Assembly (NCBI RefSeq): GCF_001750145.1
Contig: NZ_CP015732.1
Location: 4,278,001-4,342,000 of the forward strand
DNA length: 64,000 nucleotides
Direction of reading: 5' to 3'
From: Arthrobacter sp. U41
Lineage (GTDB): Bacteria; Actinomycetota; Actinomycetes; Actinomycetales; Micrococcaceae
Shown here: piece after piece, positions 56,298-64,000 of the stretch
How the letters are laid out: each line of letters opens with the position of its first letter
Position numbering within the stretch: position 1 is the first letter of the stretch
The notes under the pieces: model-generated
Told to the model about the DNA's origin: nothing
The model's input: only the letters and a program-made list of their open reading frames with translations
Databases searched by the model: none
Program-made: the position numbers and the translations under genes

Positions 56298-57743
56298 ATG
56301 ACCTCCAACCCACTTAATCCGTCCAACGGCGACGAGGAACCCAAGGATCCGCTGGCAGAAATGCTGAAGAACCTGATGGGCGGCCAGGGCATGGGGAACA
56401 TCGACCCTGCGGAACTGGCGAAGGCCGCGGGACTGCCGGACGATCCGAATCTGCTCGCCCAGATGTTCTCCCAGGTCCAGGCCATGATGAGCGCTTCCTC
56501 GGAGGGCCCGGTGAACTGGCAGCTGGCGCATGAGAACGCCCGGCGCGTTGCCGCGAGCGGCTCCGACCCCTCCGTCACGGCGCAGCAGTCGCGCGAGGTC
56601 GACGAGGCCCTGCGGCTCGCCGAAATGTGGCTCGACCAGGTCACCGGTCTGCCGGCCACCGGGCTGATCGGCCGGGCCTGGTCCCGGGCCGAATGGGTGG
56701 AAGAAACGCTCGGCACCTGGAAACGCCTGACCGAGCCGGTGGCCAACAGCATCGCGAATGCGCTGTCCACCGCCATGACCGAGCAGATGCCCGAGGAAAT
56801 GAAGTCCATGATGGGCGGCGCGTCCTCCATGCTGCAGAACATGGGCGGTGCGATCTTCGGCATGCAGCTGGGCCAGGCCATCGGCGCCCTGTCGGCCGAG
56901 GTGGTCAGCTCCACGGACATCGGCGTCCCGCTCGCCGACCTCGAAATGGCGCTGTTGCCCTCCAACGTGGCGAAGTTCGGCGAAGGCCTCAGCCTGCCGG
57001 AGAACGACATCCGGTTGTTCCTGGCCGTCCGCGAAGCGGCCCACGCCCGGCTGTTCGTCCAGGTTCCCTGGCTGCGCGGCCACCTCCTCGGCGCGATCGA
57101 AGCGTACGCCCGAGGCATCCACATCGACACCTCCAAGATCGAGGAACTCGCCCGCGAACTGGATCCGGGGAACCCGGAGGGCATCCAGGAGGCCCTGTCC
57201 CAGGGGGTCTTTATGCCGCAGCGCACCCCCGCGCAGGACCAGGCGCTGGAGAAGCTGGAGACCGCCCTCGCGCTCGTCGAGGGCTGGGTGGATGAACTGA
57301 GCTGGGCCGCCACCGAGAAGCTGTTGCCCTCGGCCGCGGCGCTGCGTGAGACGGTGCGGCGCCGCCGTGCCACCGGCGGACCGGCCGAACACGCCTTCTC
57401 CTCCCTGGTGGGACTGGAACTTCGCCCGCGCCGGCTCCGGGAGGCCGCCGCACTGTGGGCCTCGCTCAAGGACGAACGCGGCATTGACGGCCGCGACGCG
57501 ATCTGGCAGCACCCTGACCTGCTGCCCACCGCCGAAGATCTCGAAGACCCTAAAGGTTTCAGCGAACGCCGCAAACTGGCCGAGGCCAGCGACTCCGAGG
57601 TCGACGATGCCCTGCAGAAGCTGCTGAACGGCGGATTCGACGAGCCTGGGGATGCTCAGGCGGCCGGGGATGACACCGGAAAAACCGGCGAGGACGGCAC
57701 GGACGACGACGCTCCCCGGGAAGGCGAAAGCCCCAAGTCCTAG
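56298..57743 (+). CDS. Zincin-like metallopeptidase family protein (DUF2342)
   Basis: This 481-residue protein matches the actinobacterial DUF2342/Zincin_2 family (M. tuberculosis Rv3195-like), sometimes labelled F420-biosynthesis-associated from genome context. The family segment REAAHARLF near 245-253 carries the putative metal-binding Glu and His. Other features are a Met-rich MMGGASSMLQNMGGAIFGMQ and the conserved HPDLLPTAEDLEDP near the C-terminus. An acidic tail ends the protein. No signal peptide is seen and activity is unproven. It is divergent from the PDZ protease; TACCGT at 56249-56254 is a possible -10. Confidence 0.85.
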   Translation: MTSNPLNPSNGDEEPKDPLAEMLKNLMGGQGMGNIDPAELAKAAGLPDDPNLLAQMFSQVQAMMSASSEGPVNWQLAHENARRVAASGSDPSVTAQQSREVDEALRLAEMWLDQVTGLPATGLIGRAWSRAEWVEETLGTWKRLTEPVANSIANALSTAMTEQMPEEMKSMMGGASSMLQNMGGAIFGMQLGQAIGALSAEVVSSTDIGVPLADLEMALLPSNVAKFGEGLSLPENDIRLFLAVREAAHARLFVQVPWLRGHLLGAIEAYARGIHIDTSKIEELARELDPGNPEGIQEALSQGVFMPQRTPAQDQALEKLETALALVEGWVDELSWAATEKLLPSAAALRETVRRRRATGGPAEHAFSSLVGLELRPRRLREAAALWASLKDERGIDGRDAIWQHPDLLPTAEDLEDPKGFSERRKLAEASDSEVDDALQKLLNGGFDEPGDAQAAGDDTGKTGEDGTDDDAPREGESPKS

Positions 57744-57763
57744 TCCTGGCGCACGCGTCGGTA

Positions 57764-57801
57764 AGCCCCGGCCGGACCTGAAGTTCCGGTCGGGGCTTTT
57801 C
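57764..57801 (+). terminator. Intrinsic terminator of the DUF2342 gene
   Basis: A 14-pair stem with one G-T pair (57764-57777 with 57786-57799) is followed by a T-run. It lies 20 bases past the stop, before the convergent YgjP-like gene. Confidence 0.85.
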
Positions 57802-57848
57802 CGTGCCCGCGGCTGCCGGTGCCAACCGGGCCGGCCGGACCCGGCGTG

Positions 57849-58538
57849 TCAGCCGGGGACTTCGGCCGCGTCGGCGTCGGCCTTGGCCTCACCGTCGCCG
57901 TCCGGCGCGATGCCGCGGGAGGTGGCGAAGGAGACGCCCTCGAGGAAGGCCTTGGCCCGGGCGGTTTCCGGGTAGGCCCCGAGGAGCCGCCAGAACGCGG
58001 CGTTGTGGCCTGCCACGAGCAGGTGCGCCAGTTCGTGGAGCAGCACATAGTCGATGACCCACTGCGGCATGGGTTGAAGCTTGTCCGAGAGCCGGATGGT
58101 CCCGTCCGACGGCGTCGCGGACCCCCAGCGGGCGTTCTGGTTGCTCACCCAGCGGACCGAGGACGGCACCGCCCGGCCGCCGAAGTACTTTGCGGAGAGC
58201 TCGGCGGCGTGCGCCGCCAGGGCGTCGTCGCTGCGCGGACGGCGCCCTCCGGCACCGCGGCTACCCCGCTCCCCCTGGCGCCGCAGCTTCTCGAGCATCC
58301 GGTGCACCCATTCGCGTTCCTGGGCCCGGCTGAAGGAGGCGGGGATGGCGACCACGGCGGTGCCGTTCTCCCAGAAGGCCGCAACGGTCCGGCGGCGGCG
58401 GGCGGAGCGCCGCACCTCCACCGGGGCGCCGTCGGCAGTGGTCAGCGGCGAGGCTGCCGGCGTGGCCGGGCTGCCGGTCGGCTCGGCCGGCCGCCTGTTT
58501 GCCGGCTTGCCTGCCGGCGGGGGGCTGTTCCCGGCCAT
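57849..58538 (-). CDS. YgjP-like M48-type metallopeptidase (DUF45)
   Basis: This 229-residue protein has the zinc motif LLHELAHLLVAGHNAAFW (HExxH plus a downstream His), preceded by VRWVSNQNARWGSATPSDG, the standard YgjP/DUF45 pattern. The N-terminal ~35 residues are Pro/Ala-rich. The natural substrate is unknown. The ATG at 58538 overlaps the uvrD2 stop by one base (TGATG), so the gene is translationally coupled to the helicase. This linkage recurs in actinobacteria. Confidence 0.88.
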   Translation of the reverse strand: MAGNSPPPAGKPANRRPAEPTGSPATPAASPLTTADGAPVEVRRSARRRRTVAAFWENGTAVVAIPASFSRAQEREWVHRMLEKLRRQGERGSRGAGGRRPRSDDALAAHAAELSAKYFGGRAVPSSVRWVSNQNARWGSATPSDGTIRLSDKLQPMPQWVIDYVLLHELAHLLVAGHNAAFWRLLGAYPETARAKAFLEGVSFATSRGIAPDGDGEAKADADAAEVPG

Positions 58539-60736
58539 CAGAGGGTGGTGCTTTCGACCAGCACAGCCAGCACTGCTTCGCCGTACTTCTCCAGTTTGGA
58601 CGGTCCCACCCCGGGAAGTTTGGCGAGCTGTTCGAGGGATTCGGGCCGGGCCTCGGCGATGGCGGTTAGTGTGGCGTCGGTAAAGACCACAAAGGCGGGA
58701 ACGTCGGCTTCGAGCGCGATGTCCTTGCGCCACTGCCGGAGCGCGTCGAAAGTCTGCTCCTCGTAGCTGGGCGGGCACTGGTTGCAGCGGCCCACTTTAC
58801 GCTCGGCGCCCGACGAGAGCATCGTGCCGCAGACGCGGCAGGTGGCCGGCACGGCGGCCTTGCGGCGCGGCGCCGCTCCCTTGCCGCGGACCGAGGAGCT
58901 GGCCACGGAGTCGGGCCGCAGGCCATCCAGGAAGCGTGAGGGCTTCCGGTTGGCGCGCCCGCCCGGGGTCCGCGCGCTGGACCAGGAAAGGAACAGGTGT
59001 TCCCTGGCCCGGGTGATCCCCACGTACAGCAGCCGACGTTCCTCGTCCACGGATTCGGGGCTGTCGGCGAAGGAGATCGGCATCAGCCCCTCGCTGAGTC
59101 CGACGAGGAACACGGCGTCCCATTCGAGGCCCTTTGCCGCGTGCAGCGAGGCAAGGGTGACACCCTGGACGGTCGGGGCGTGCTGGGCCAGGGAGCGTTC
59201 CTGGAGTTCATTGACGAAGTCCGCGAGGCTGAAATGCCCGCCGCGGCTGATCACAAGTTCGTCGGCCAGCGCCACGAGCGCCGCGAGCGATTCCCAGCGC
59301 TCCCGGAGCGCGCCGCCGCTGTGCGGGGCGGCTTCCGTGTAGCCCAGCGAGGCGACAATGTCGCGGACCAGCTGGCCCAGCGGCTCAGGACTGGCGGTTT
59401 CGGCGACGGCCCGGGTGGCCGCCCGCAGCTGCAGGATCGCGTCGCGGACTTCCTTGCGGGCGAAGAACCGTTCACCGCCGCGCAGCTGGTAACCGATCCC
59501 CGCCGAGGCCAGGGCCTGCTCGTAGGCCTCGGACTGACCGTTGGTGCGGAACAGCACGGCGATCTGGCTGGCCGGGGTGCCGGTCTCGAGGAGCCCGCGC
59601 ACCTTGACCGCCACCGTTGCGGCCTCGGCCTCATCGTCGGAGCATTCGGTGAATTGCGGGACCGGGCCGGGCGGACGCTGCGCCACGAGTTGCAGGGGGG
59701 TGGCCCAGGCGGCGTCGGCGACCGGGCCACCGCTGCGCCGGCCGCCCAGCAGCTCGTTGGCCAGTTTCACCACCTGGGGGGTGGAGCGGTAGTCGCGGAT
59801 CAGTTTGACCACGGTGGCCCCGGGGTATTGTGCCTTGAAGCCGAGGAGGTGCTTCGGCGAGGCGCCGGTGAAGGAGTAGATGGTCTGGCTGGCGTCGCCG
59901 ACGACGCACAGCTCGTCGCGCCCGCCGAGCCACAGTTCCAGCAGCCGCTGCTGCAGCGGGGAAACGTCCTGGTATTCGTCGACGACGAAGTGACGGTACT
60001 GCTCGCGGACCGTGGCAGCGACCTTCGGGTCCTCCTGCAGGATGCCCACGGTGATCAGCAGCACGTCCTCGAAGTCGATCACGTTCCGGTCGGTCTTGAC
60101 GTCCTCGTAGGACTGGAAGACCCGGGCGACGGCGGTCAGGTCAAAGCCGCCCGGGGTGCCGCGGCCCTGGGCTTTTTCCAGGTAGTTGGCCGGGGTCAGC
60201 ATGGATACCTTGGCCCATTCGATTTCGGAGGCCAGGTCGCGGATCGAGGCGCGGTCCGTGCTGAGACGCAGCCGCCGGGCCGCCTCGGCAATCATCTGGG
60301 CCTTGTGGTCCAGCAGGTTGGGCAGGACGCCACCGACGGCCTGCGGCCAGAAGAACTGGAGCTGGCGCAGCGCGGCGGCGTGGAAGGTGCGGGCCTGGAC
60401 GTTGCCGACGCCAAGGTCGCGGAGGCGGCTGCGCATTTCAGCCGCTGCCCGCGCGGTGAAGGTGACGGCCAGCAGCCGCTGCGGGTTGTACACGCCGGAG
60501 TGCACCCCGTAGGCGATCCGGTGTGTGATGGCGCGGGTCTTGCCGGTGCCGGCGCCGGCCAGGACGCAAACCGGTCCCTGCAGGGTGCTGGCGACCTCGC
60601 GCTGTTCGGCGTCGAGACCGCCGAGGATTCGTTCCTCGAGGGAGCGGTTGTCCGGCGCCGGGGGTTCCGTCTCCGCGACACCGTCGGTGGACTGGCCGGG
60701 CGGGAAAGCGCTGGTCTGGAAGATATCTGTGTTCAC
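58538..60736 (-). CDS. uvrD2: ATP-dependent DNA helicase UvrD2
   Basis: This 732-residue superfamily 1 helicase has Walker A VCVLAGAGTGKTRAITHRIA, the DEYQDV Walker B in FVVDEYQDVSPLQQ, QTIYSFTGAS, and the motif VI region RRLLYVGITRAREHLFLSWS. A C-terminal four-cysteine motif (CRVCG...CNQC) and an HRDC domain (SLEQLAKLPGVGPSKLEKYG) are the UvrD2 hallmarks known from M. tuberculosis Rv3198c. It is thought to act in DNA repair and replication. The GTG start lacks a clear RBS. nudC lies 93 bases upstream. Confidence 0.95.
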   Translation of the reverse strand: MNTDIFQTSAFPPGQSTDGVAETEPPAPDNRSLEERILGGLDAEQREVASTLQGPVCVLAGAGTGKTRAITHRIAYGVHSGVYNPQRLLAVTFTARAAAEMRSRLRDLGVGNVQARTFHAAALRQLQFFWPQAVGGVLPNLLDHKAQMIAEAARRLRLSTDRASIRDLASEIEWAKVSMLTPANYLEKAQGRGTPGGFDLTAVARVFQSYEDVKTDRNVIDFEDVLLITVGILQEDPKVAATVREQYRHFVVDEYQDVSPLQQRLLELWLGGRDELCVVGDASQTIYSFTGASPKHLLGFKAQYPGATVVKLIRDYRSTPQVVKLANELLGGRRSGGPVADAAWATPLQLVAQRPPGPVPQFTECSDDEAEAATVAVKVRGLLETGTPASQIAVLFRTNGQSEAYEQALASAGIGYQLRGGERFFARKEVRDAILQLRAATRAVAETASPEPLGQLVRDIVASLGYTEAAPHSGGALRERWESLAALVALADELVISRGGHFSLADFVNELQERSLAQHAPTVQGVTLASLHAAKGLEWDAVFLVGLSEGLMPISFADSPESVDEERRLLYVGITRAREHLFLSWSSARTPGGRANRKPSRFLDGLRPDSVASSSVRGKGAAPRRKAAVPATCRVCGTMLSSGAERKVGRCNQCPPSYEEQTFDALRQWRKDIALEADVPAFVVFTDATLTAIAEARPESLEQLAKLPGVGPSKLEKYGEAVLAVLVESTTL

Positions 60737-60829
60737 TATTGCTGCTCAGTCGTTTGAGGGTGTCCGGTGGATGCTCCGCGGTGATGGGCCCCCGCCGCGG
60801 CGGTGCCGCTGCGTGGTGTCATCCCGGCC

Positions 60830-61927
60830 TCATGCGCTGTCCGCGCGGTCCCGGATACGGCCGCCGTACCAGTGCTCGATCAGGGCACGTGCGATGGACA
60901 GCCTGCTGGAGATGACGATCTCCCCGCTGAGCACTGCTTCCTGCAGCTCGCTCCGGCTGAACCAGCGTGCCCGGGTCACTTCGACGCCGTCGGGAGTGGC
61001 CTCGGTGTCCGCTGTCGTGGCTGTGAAGCCGAGCATAAGGGAAGCCGGGAACGGCCAGGACTGGGACCCGAGGTACTGGCAGGCCGTGACCCGCACGCCG
61101 ACCTCCTCGCCGATCTCCCGGACCACGGCCTGTTCCAGTGACTCCCCCGGCTCGACGAAGCCGGCGAGGGTCGAGTAGTTCCGGGCATCGAGCGGGCCGC
61201 CGCCGCCGAGCAGCAGCCGCCCGTCCGGGCCCACGACCGTGACAATGATGGCCGGATCGGTGCGCGGGTAATGCTCTGAACCGTCCGAGGGGCAGCGGCG
61301 CACCCAGCCTCCCGCCTCCGGCACGGTGGAGGCGCCGCAGCGGGGGCAGTGGGTATGGGTGGCGTGCCAGTTGGCGATGGCGCTGGCCTCGATGAAGATG
61401 GCGGTGTCCGTGGGGTTCAGCGTGGCCGCGACGTCACGGAACCCGGCCCACTGCGCGCCCTCGGGGATGCCGGCAATGTGGGCTTCGAATTCCTCGGCCT
61501 GGACCTCGAACTGCTGCGGCAGGAGGAAGAGCACCAGGGGGGTGCCGGCCATAAGGCTCGAGCCTGGCAGGGCTGAGCCGAGGTAGATCAGCTGGTCCGG
61601 GGCATAGTCCGTGTCCCTCAGGTGCCGGGCCAGTTCGGCCGCGTCCAGCAGCACCAGGCTGCTGCCGTTGACGAGGGCCTGCCGGCCGGACAGCACCATG
61701 GACCGTGCCCCGCCGGAGGTCATCAGCTCCCCCAGCATCCCGGGCTTCAGCCGCGCGTCGGATCCGCGGTCGATCAGGGCCGGCCGCACCGGAAGCACGG
61801 TATCCATCAGGTGGTTGGCAGCGAGGCCGGGATGCGGGGGGACCGGCGTGCCCGTCGCCGGCTGGCTGTTCCGGGCTTGGCCCTCCGGGGCTTGGCTGTT
61901 TGGTGCCGGTGACTCCGCAAGACTCAT
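60830..61927 (-). CDS. nudC: NAD+ diphosphatase / NUDIX hydrolase NudC
   Basis: This 365-residue enzyme hydrolyses NADH and may remove NAD caps from RNA, as shown for NudC homologues. The NUDIX box is GFVEPGESLEQAVVREIGEE, followed by the NudC-specific SQSWPFPASLMLGF. The zinc region has CPRCG and RRC but the fourth ligand position is Asp (CPSD). The ATG at 61927 has TACGGT exactly six bases upstream, indicating a leaderless mRNA. An in-frame start 36 bases upstream is less likely. It is upstream of uvrD2 on the same strand. Confidence 0.93.
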   Translation of the reverse strand: MSLAESPAPNSQAPEGQARNSQPATGTPVPPHPGLAANHLMDTVLPVRPALIDRGSDARLKPGMLGELMTSGGARSMVLSGRQALVNGSSLVLLDAAELARHLRDTDYAPDQLIYLGSALPGSSLMAGTPLVLFLLPQQFEVQAEEFEAHIAGIPEGAQWAGFRDVAATLNPTDTAIFIEASAIANWHATHTHCPRCGASTVPEAGGWVRRCPSDGSEHYPRTDPAIIVTVVGPDGRLLLGGGGPLDARNYSTLAGFVEPGESLEQAVVREIGEEVGVRVTACQYLGSQSWPFPASLMLGFTATTADTEATPDGVEVTRARWFSRSELQEAVLSGEIVISSRLSIARALIEHWYGGRIRDRADSA

Positions 61928-61933
61928 GTACCC

Positions 61934-61939
61934 ACCGTA
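61934..61939 (-). promoter_or_regulatory. Leaderless -10 box (TACGGT) of nudC
   Basis: On the minus strand TACGGT is followed by GGGTAC and the ATG at 61927. Confidence 0.55.
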
Positions 61940-62115
61940 CTGACTCCCGCTGACAAATGACATTTTTCCCCGGTGTATGTGGGCATCCGCACGTGCCCCG
62001 GCTGACTGCCGGGGAACGCGCCGCGGGCCGGCGGCGGAGCGGACCCCGGGGCGGAATTTATTCCTGATCTTTCAGACTCGCCGTGGTGCATCGCAGTCTT
62101 GGGCGCCGCTCAATC

Positions 62116-62121
62116 TACCGT
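62116..62121 (+). promoter_or_regulatory. Leaderless -10 box (TACCGT) of the phosphotransferase-like gene
   Basis: TACCGT is followed by GGAAGC and the GTG at 62128. The GGAAG is too close to the GTG for a normal RBS. Confidence 0.5.
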
Positions 62122-62127
62122 GGAAGC

Positions 62128-63534
62128 GTGAGAAGAAAACCAATCGAACTGGCAGCTGTGGCAACCGCGGCAGTCCCCGGACTGACCCCGACCGCCGTCA
62201 GCTCTGCGCCCGACGATCCGGCAGACTTCGATTCGGCTCTGCTCCTGGATTCCGAGGGAAAGCGCTGGCGTGTCCGCTCGCCGCGCCACCCCGAGGCCAG
62301 TGCACGGCTGGAAACGGAATTCCTGGTGCTGCGTGCCTTCGTCCCTGCCATCCGGGCCGAGCTTCCCTTCCTGATGCCCACTGTTGCCGGCACCGTCCGG
62401 CAGGGCGAGCTGAGCACGTTCGTCTACTCCCACCTCGCCGGATCGACCCGGTCGGTCGAGGAACTCGGCGCCGCCTCCCCGGCCGTGGCCCGGGAAATCG
62501 GGGCGGCTCTCGCCGCCATCCATGACCTTCCCCACTCGCTGGTCAGCAACGCCGATCTGCCCAGTTACACCCCCAACGAGTTCCGCCAGCGCCGCCTCAA
62601 CGAACTGGATCAGGCCGCGACCACCGGCAAGATTCCGCCGCTGCTGCTGCGCCGGTGGGAACACGCCCTTGAGGACGTCTCGCTCTGGCGGTTCAACCCG
62701 TGCGTGGTCCACGGGGACCTGCACGAGGACAACCTTTTGGTCGACGGCGACCGTGTGACCGCCGTGACCGGCTGGACCGATCTGCGCATCGGCGACCCCG
62801 CCGATGACATGGCCTGGCTGGTCGCGTCCAACGACCAGGACTTCGTGGACGCCGTGCTGGCGCAGTACACCTCTGCACGGCGCGACGTGCCCGATTCCCA
62901 TCTTCTCCGGCGTGCCGCGCTCTCCGCCGAATTCGCCCTGGCGCAGTACCTCGTCAAGGGCCTCGCTGCCGGAAACCAGGACATGATCAATGAGGCCGAG
63001 TCCATGCTGATGGCACTGGCCGAGGATGTCGCGGAGCACGGCGGGCAGCCCATCAGCGTTGAACCGCTCCCCCAGCCGTCCCCTGCTCCCGCCCCCGCAT
63101 CCGGCCCTGCATCCGGCGGGGTTCCGCAGGGCACGGAACCGGGACCTGTTCCGGCCGTCAGCAAGGTCTCCCTGCTCGCCCCGGACTCGGTCTCCGGGCT
63201 TCCCGCTGTTCCCTCCAGCACCGCGATGCCGGCTGTGCAGGTCACACCGATCCCCCTTGAAGCGGTTCAGGAGGTCAGGGCAGCCGATGACACGGCAGGC
63301 CGCACCGACATCATGGCTGACGCTGACCGCACTGAGCCTGCGGGCAACAAGGTTTCCAGTGTCTCCGTGACGGCGATCCCCGACGACGGATCGGGCGCCG
63401 ACGTTTCCTCCGGCGAAGACACCTCAACCCAGTCGATCGCCGTCATCCAGGCAGGCGCGACGGCACCGGCGGACCTGCCGGCGGATGACACCTCGACGAC
63501 CGCACTCAGGGTGGTCGGGACGCAACCCCGCTAA
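62128..63534 (+). CDS. Aminoglycoside/macrolide phosphotransferase-fold protein lacking a metal-binding Asp
   Basis: This 468-residue protein has an APH-type kinase domain at about 1-300. The catalytic loop VVHGDLHEDN is intact (H195, D197, N202). The following motif, normally Asp-Trp, reads VTGWTDLRIGDPADD with Gly215 where the metal-binding Asp is expected. A ~160-residue Pro/Ala/Thr/Asp-rich tail of no recognisable fold follows. Activity as a kinase is therefore doubtful, and antibiotic resistance should not be assumed. GTG at 62128 is chosen because TACCGT lies six bases upstream. It is divergent from nudC and overlaps the helicase-nuclease gene tail to tail by four bases. Confidence 0.82.
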   Translation: MRRKPIELAAVATAAVPGLTPTAVSSAPDDPADFDSALLLDSEGKRWRVRSPRHPEASARLETEFLVLRAFVPAIRAELPFLMPTVAGTVRQGELSTFVYSHLAGSTRSVEELGAASPAVAREIGAALAAIHDLPHSLVSNADLPSYTPNEFRQRRLNELDQAATTGKIPPLLLRRWEHALEDVSLWRFNPCVVHGDLHEDNLLVDGDRVTAVTGWTDLRIGDPADDMAWLVASNDQDFVDAVLAQYTSARRDVPDSHLLRRAALSAEFALAQYLVKGLAAGNQDMINEAESMLMALAEDVAEHGGQPISVEPLPQPSPAPAPASGPASGGVPQGTEPGPVPAVSKVSLLAPDSVSGLPAVPSSTAMPAVQVTPIPLEAVQEVRAADDTAGRTDIMADADRTEPAGNKVSSVSVTAIPDDGSGADVSSGEDTSTQSIAVIQAGATAPADLPADDTSTTALRVVGTQPR

Positions 63535-64000
63535 CTCGTCCCCAGGGCCGCGGCGACAATCTGCTCGAGCCGTTCCGCCGAGCCCAGGTCATGCGGCCGG
63601 ACCACCTGGTTGTCCGCCACGTAGTAGAACGCAGCCCGGACCTGCTCCACCGGGATGTCCTTGAGCCGGGCCCAGGCCAGCCGGTAGACGGCCAGCTGGA
63701 CGGCCTTGGTCTTCAGCTGGCCGGCGGAGGGCCGGCGGCCGGTCTTCCAGTCCACCAGGTCCCAGCCGCCGTCGGCGTCGCGGAAGACAGCGTCGATCCG
63801 GCCCCGGACCACAACGTCGCCAATCCGGGTCTCCACCGGTACCTCAACATGGGCCGGGGCGCGGTTGGCCCATTCCGACCGGCGGAAGGTTTCCACCATG
63901 GTGTCGAGGCCGTAGGCCGCGTCGATGTGGTCATCGGAGCCCGCCGCCTCGCCGAGGTCCAGCATGCCCGCGGTACCGAAGTACTCCTCCACCCAGGCGT
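63531..64000 (-). CDS. adnB: UvrD/RecB-type helicase-nuclease, C-terminal nuclease domain (AdnB-like, 5' part beyond window)
   Basis: About 156 C-terminal residues are visible and the frame is open to the right edge. They carry the PD-(D/E)XK nuclease core of RecB/Adn proteins: GRIDAVFRDADG (metal-binding Asp), LVDWKTG (the D/E-x-K equivalent) and the QLAVYRLAW motif typical of this family. In M. tuberculosis AdnA and AdnB form a DNA end-resection machine for double-strand break repair, and adnB (Rv3201c) lies close to nudC and uvrD2 on the same strand. The present order fits AdnB, but AdnA cannot be excluded. Confidence 0.85.
   Translation of the reverse strand, partial: AWVEEYFGTAGMLDLGEAAGSDDHIDAAYGLDTMVETFRRSEWANRAPAHVEVPVETRIGDVVVRGRIDAVFRDADGGWDLVDWKTGRRPSAGQLKTKAVQLAVYRLAWARLKDIPVEQVRAAFYYVADNQVVRPHDLGSAERLEQIVAAALGTS

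Noticed and set aside
53434..57574. Long antisense frames over the UPF0182 and DUF2342 genes (412, 580 and 435 codons).
   Set aside because: Low-complexity compositions and no RBS or family signal; the opposite strands encode well-supported proteins.
62128..63534. Annotation as an antibiotic-resistance phosphotransferase.
   Set aside because: A metal-binding Asp is replaced by Gly and the context is chromosomal housekeeping genes.

Overview
The window is a 64 kb stretch of high-GC actinobacterial chromosome. Gene content, frequent GTG and TTG starts, the mtrA-mtrB-lpqB module, a long ribosome hibernation factor, a GDH180-type glutamate dehydrogenase, an AdnB/UvrD2 repair set and a SigK-RskA pair point to a Micrococcaceae member (Arthrobacter or Pseudarthrobacter-like). 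Assignment is by protein recognition only. No insertion sequence, prophage, integrase, CRISPR array or recognisable defence island was seen. Most genes are conserved core genes, and many have counterparts in the Mycobacterium tuberculosis Rv3193c-Rv3246c neighbourhood (pdtaS, Rv3235, secA1, hpf, comF, lpqB, mtrB, mtrA, uvrD2, nudC, adnB, PDZ-protease and UPF0182 genes).

Layout. 1-6200: a truncated PdtaS-like sensor kinase and a 1626-residue NAD-glutamate dehydrogenase, both on the minus strand. 6253-10940: an orphan CpaE-like/CpaB-like pair, a BldC-like DNA-binding protein, a LysM protein and an Rv3235-like protein. 11004-21671: secA, a frameshifted YcaQ/AlkX-type glycosylase gene, hpf, comF, lpqB, mtrB and mtrA, all minus, with six 17-bp tandem repeats upstream of mtrA. 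21938-30300: a DUF4166 gene, a chorismate mutase plus a cysteine-free MetE-like gene, and a peptide/nickel-type ABC transporter operon. 30301-38848: mnmA and a cysteine desulfurase (sulfur relay to tRNA), an FAD reductase, a DMT exporter, a cysteine-rich HTH regulator, a lipoprotein, a lipid kinase and a DnaJ-domain protein. 38870-46250: trmL, sigK-rskA, gluconokinase, an etfB-etfA-PIG-L operon and an HtrA-like protease. 46546-51543: a TPM-domain protein, PspA, photolyase and two duplicated initiator tRNA genes. 51733-64000: UPF0182 and PDZ/Lon-like membrane proteins, a zincin-like protein, a YgjP-like peptidase, uvrD2, nudC, an atypical phosphotransferase and the C-terminal part of a helicase-nuclease.

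Functional themes. Envelope homeostasis is strongly represented (SecA, MtrAB-LpqB, LysM protein, HtrA, PspA, TPM protein, UPF0182, PDZ protease, SigK/RskA), together with DNA repair (UvrD2, AdnB-like, photolyase, broken AlkX-like gene) and tRNA modification (MnmA with its sulfur donor, TrmL).

The most distinctive signal outside the genes is promoter architecture. At nine genes a TANNNT box sits exactly 6 bases upstream of the ATG or GTG, which predicts leaderless mRNAs. One divergent pair (desulfurase/DMT exporter) has two such promoters facing apart within 50 bp. Other items worth checking are the 17-bp tandem repeats before mtrA, helically phased ATCAAAC-like repeats near the bldC-like gene, an APH-fold protein lacking a metal-binding Asp, and the cysteine-free MetE homologue. 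No clearly undescribed multi-gene system was found.
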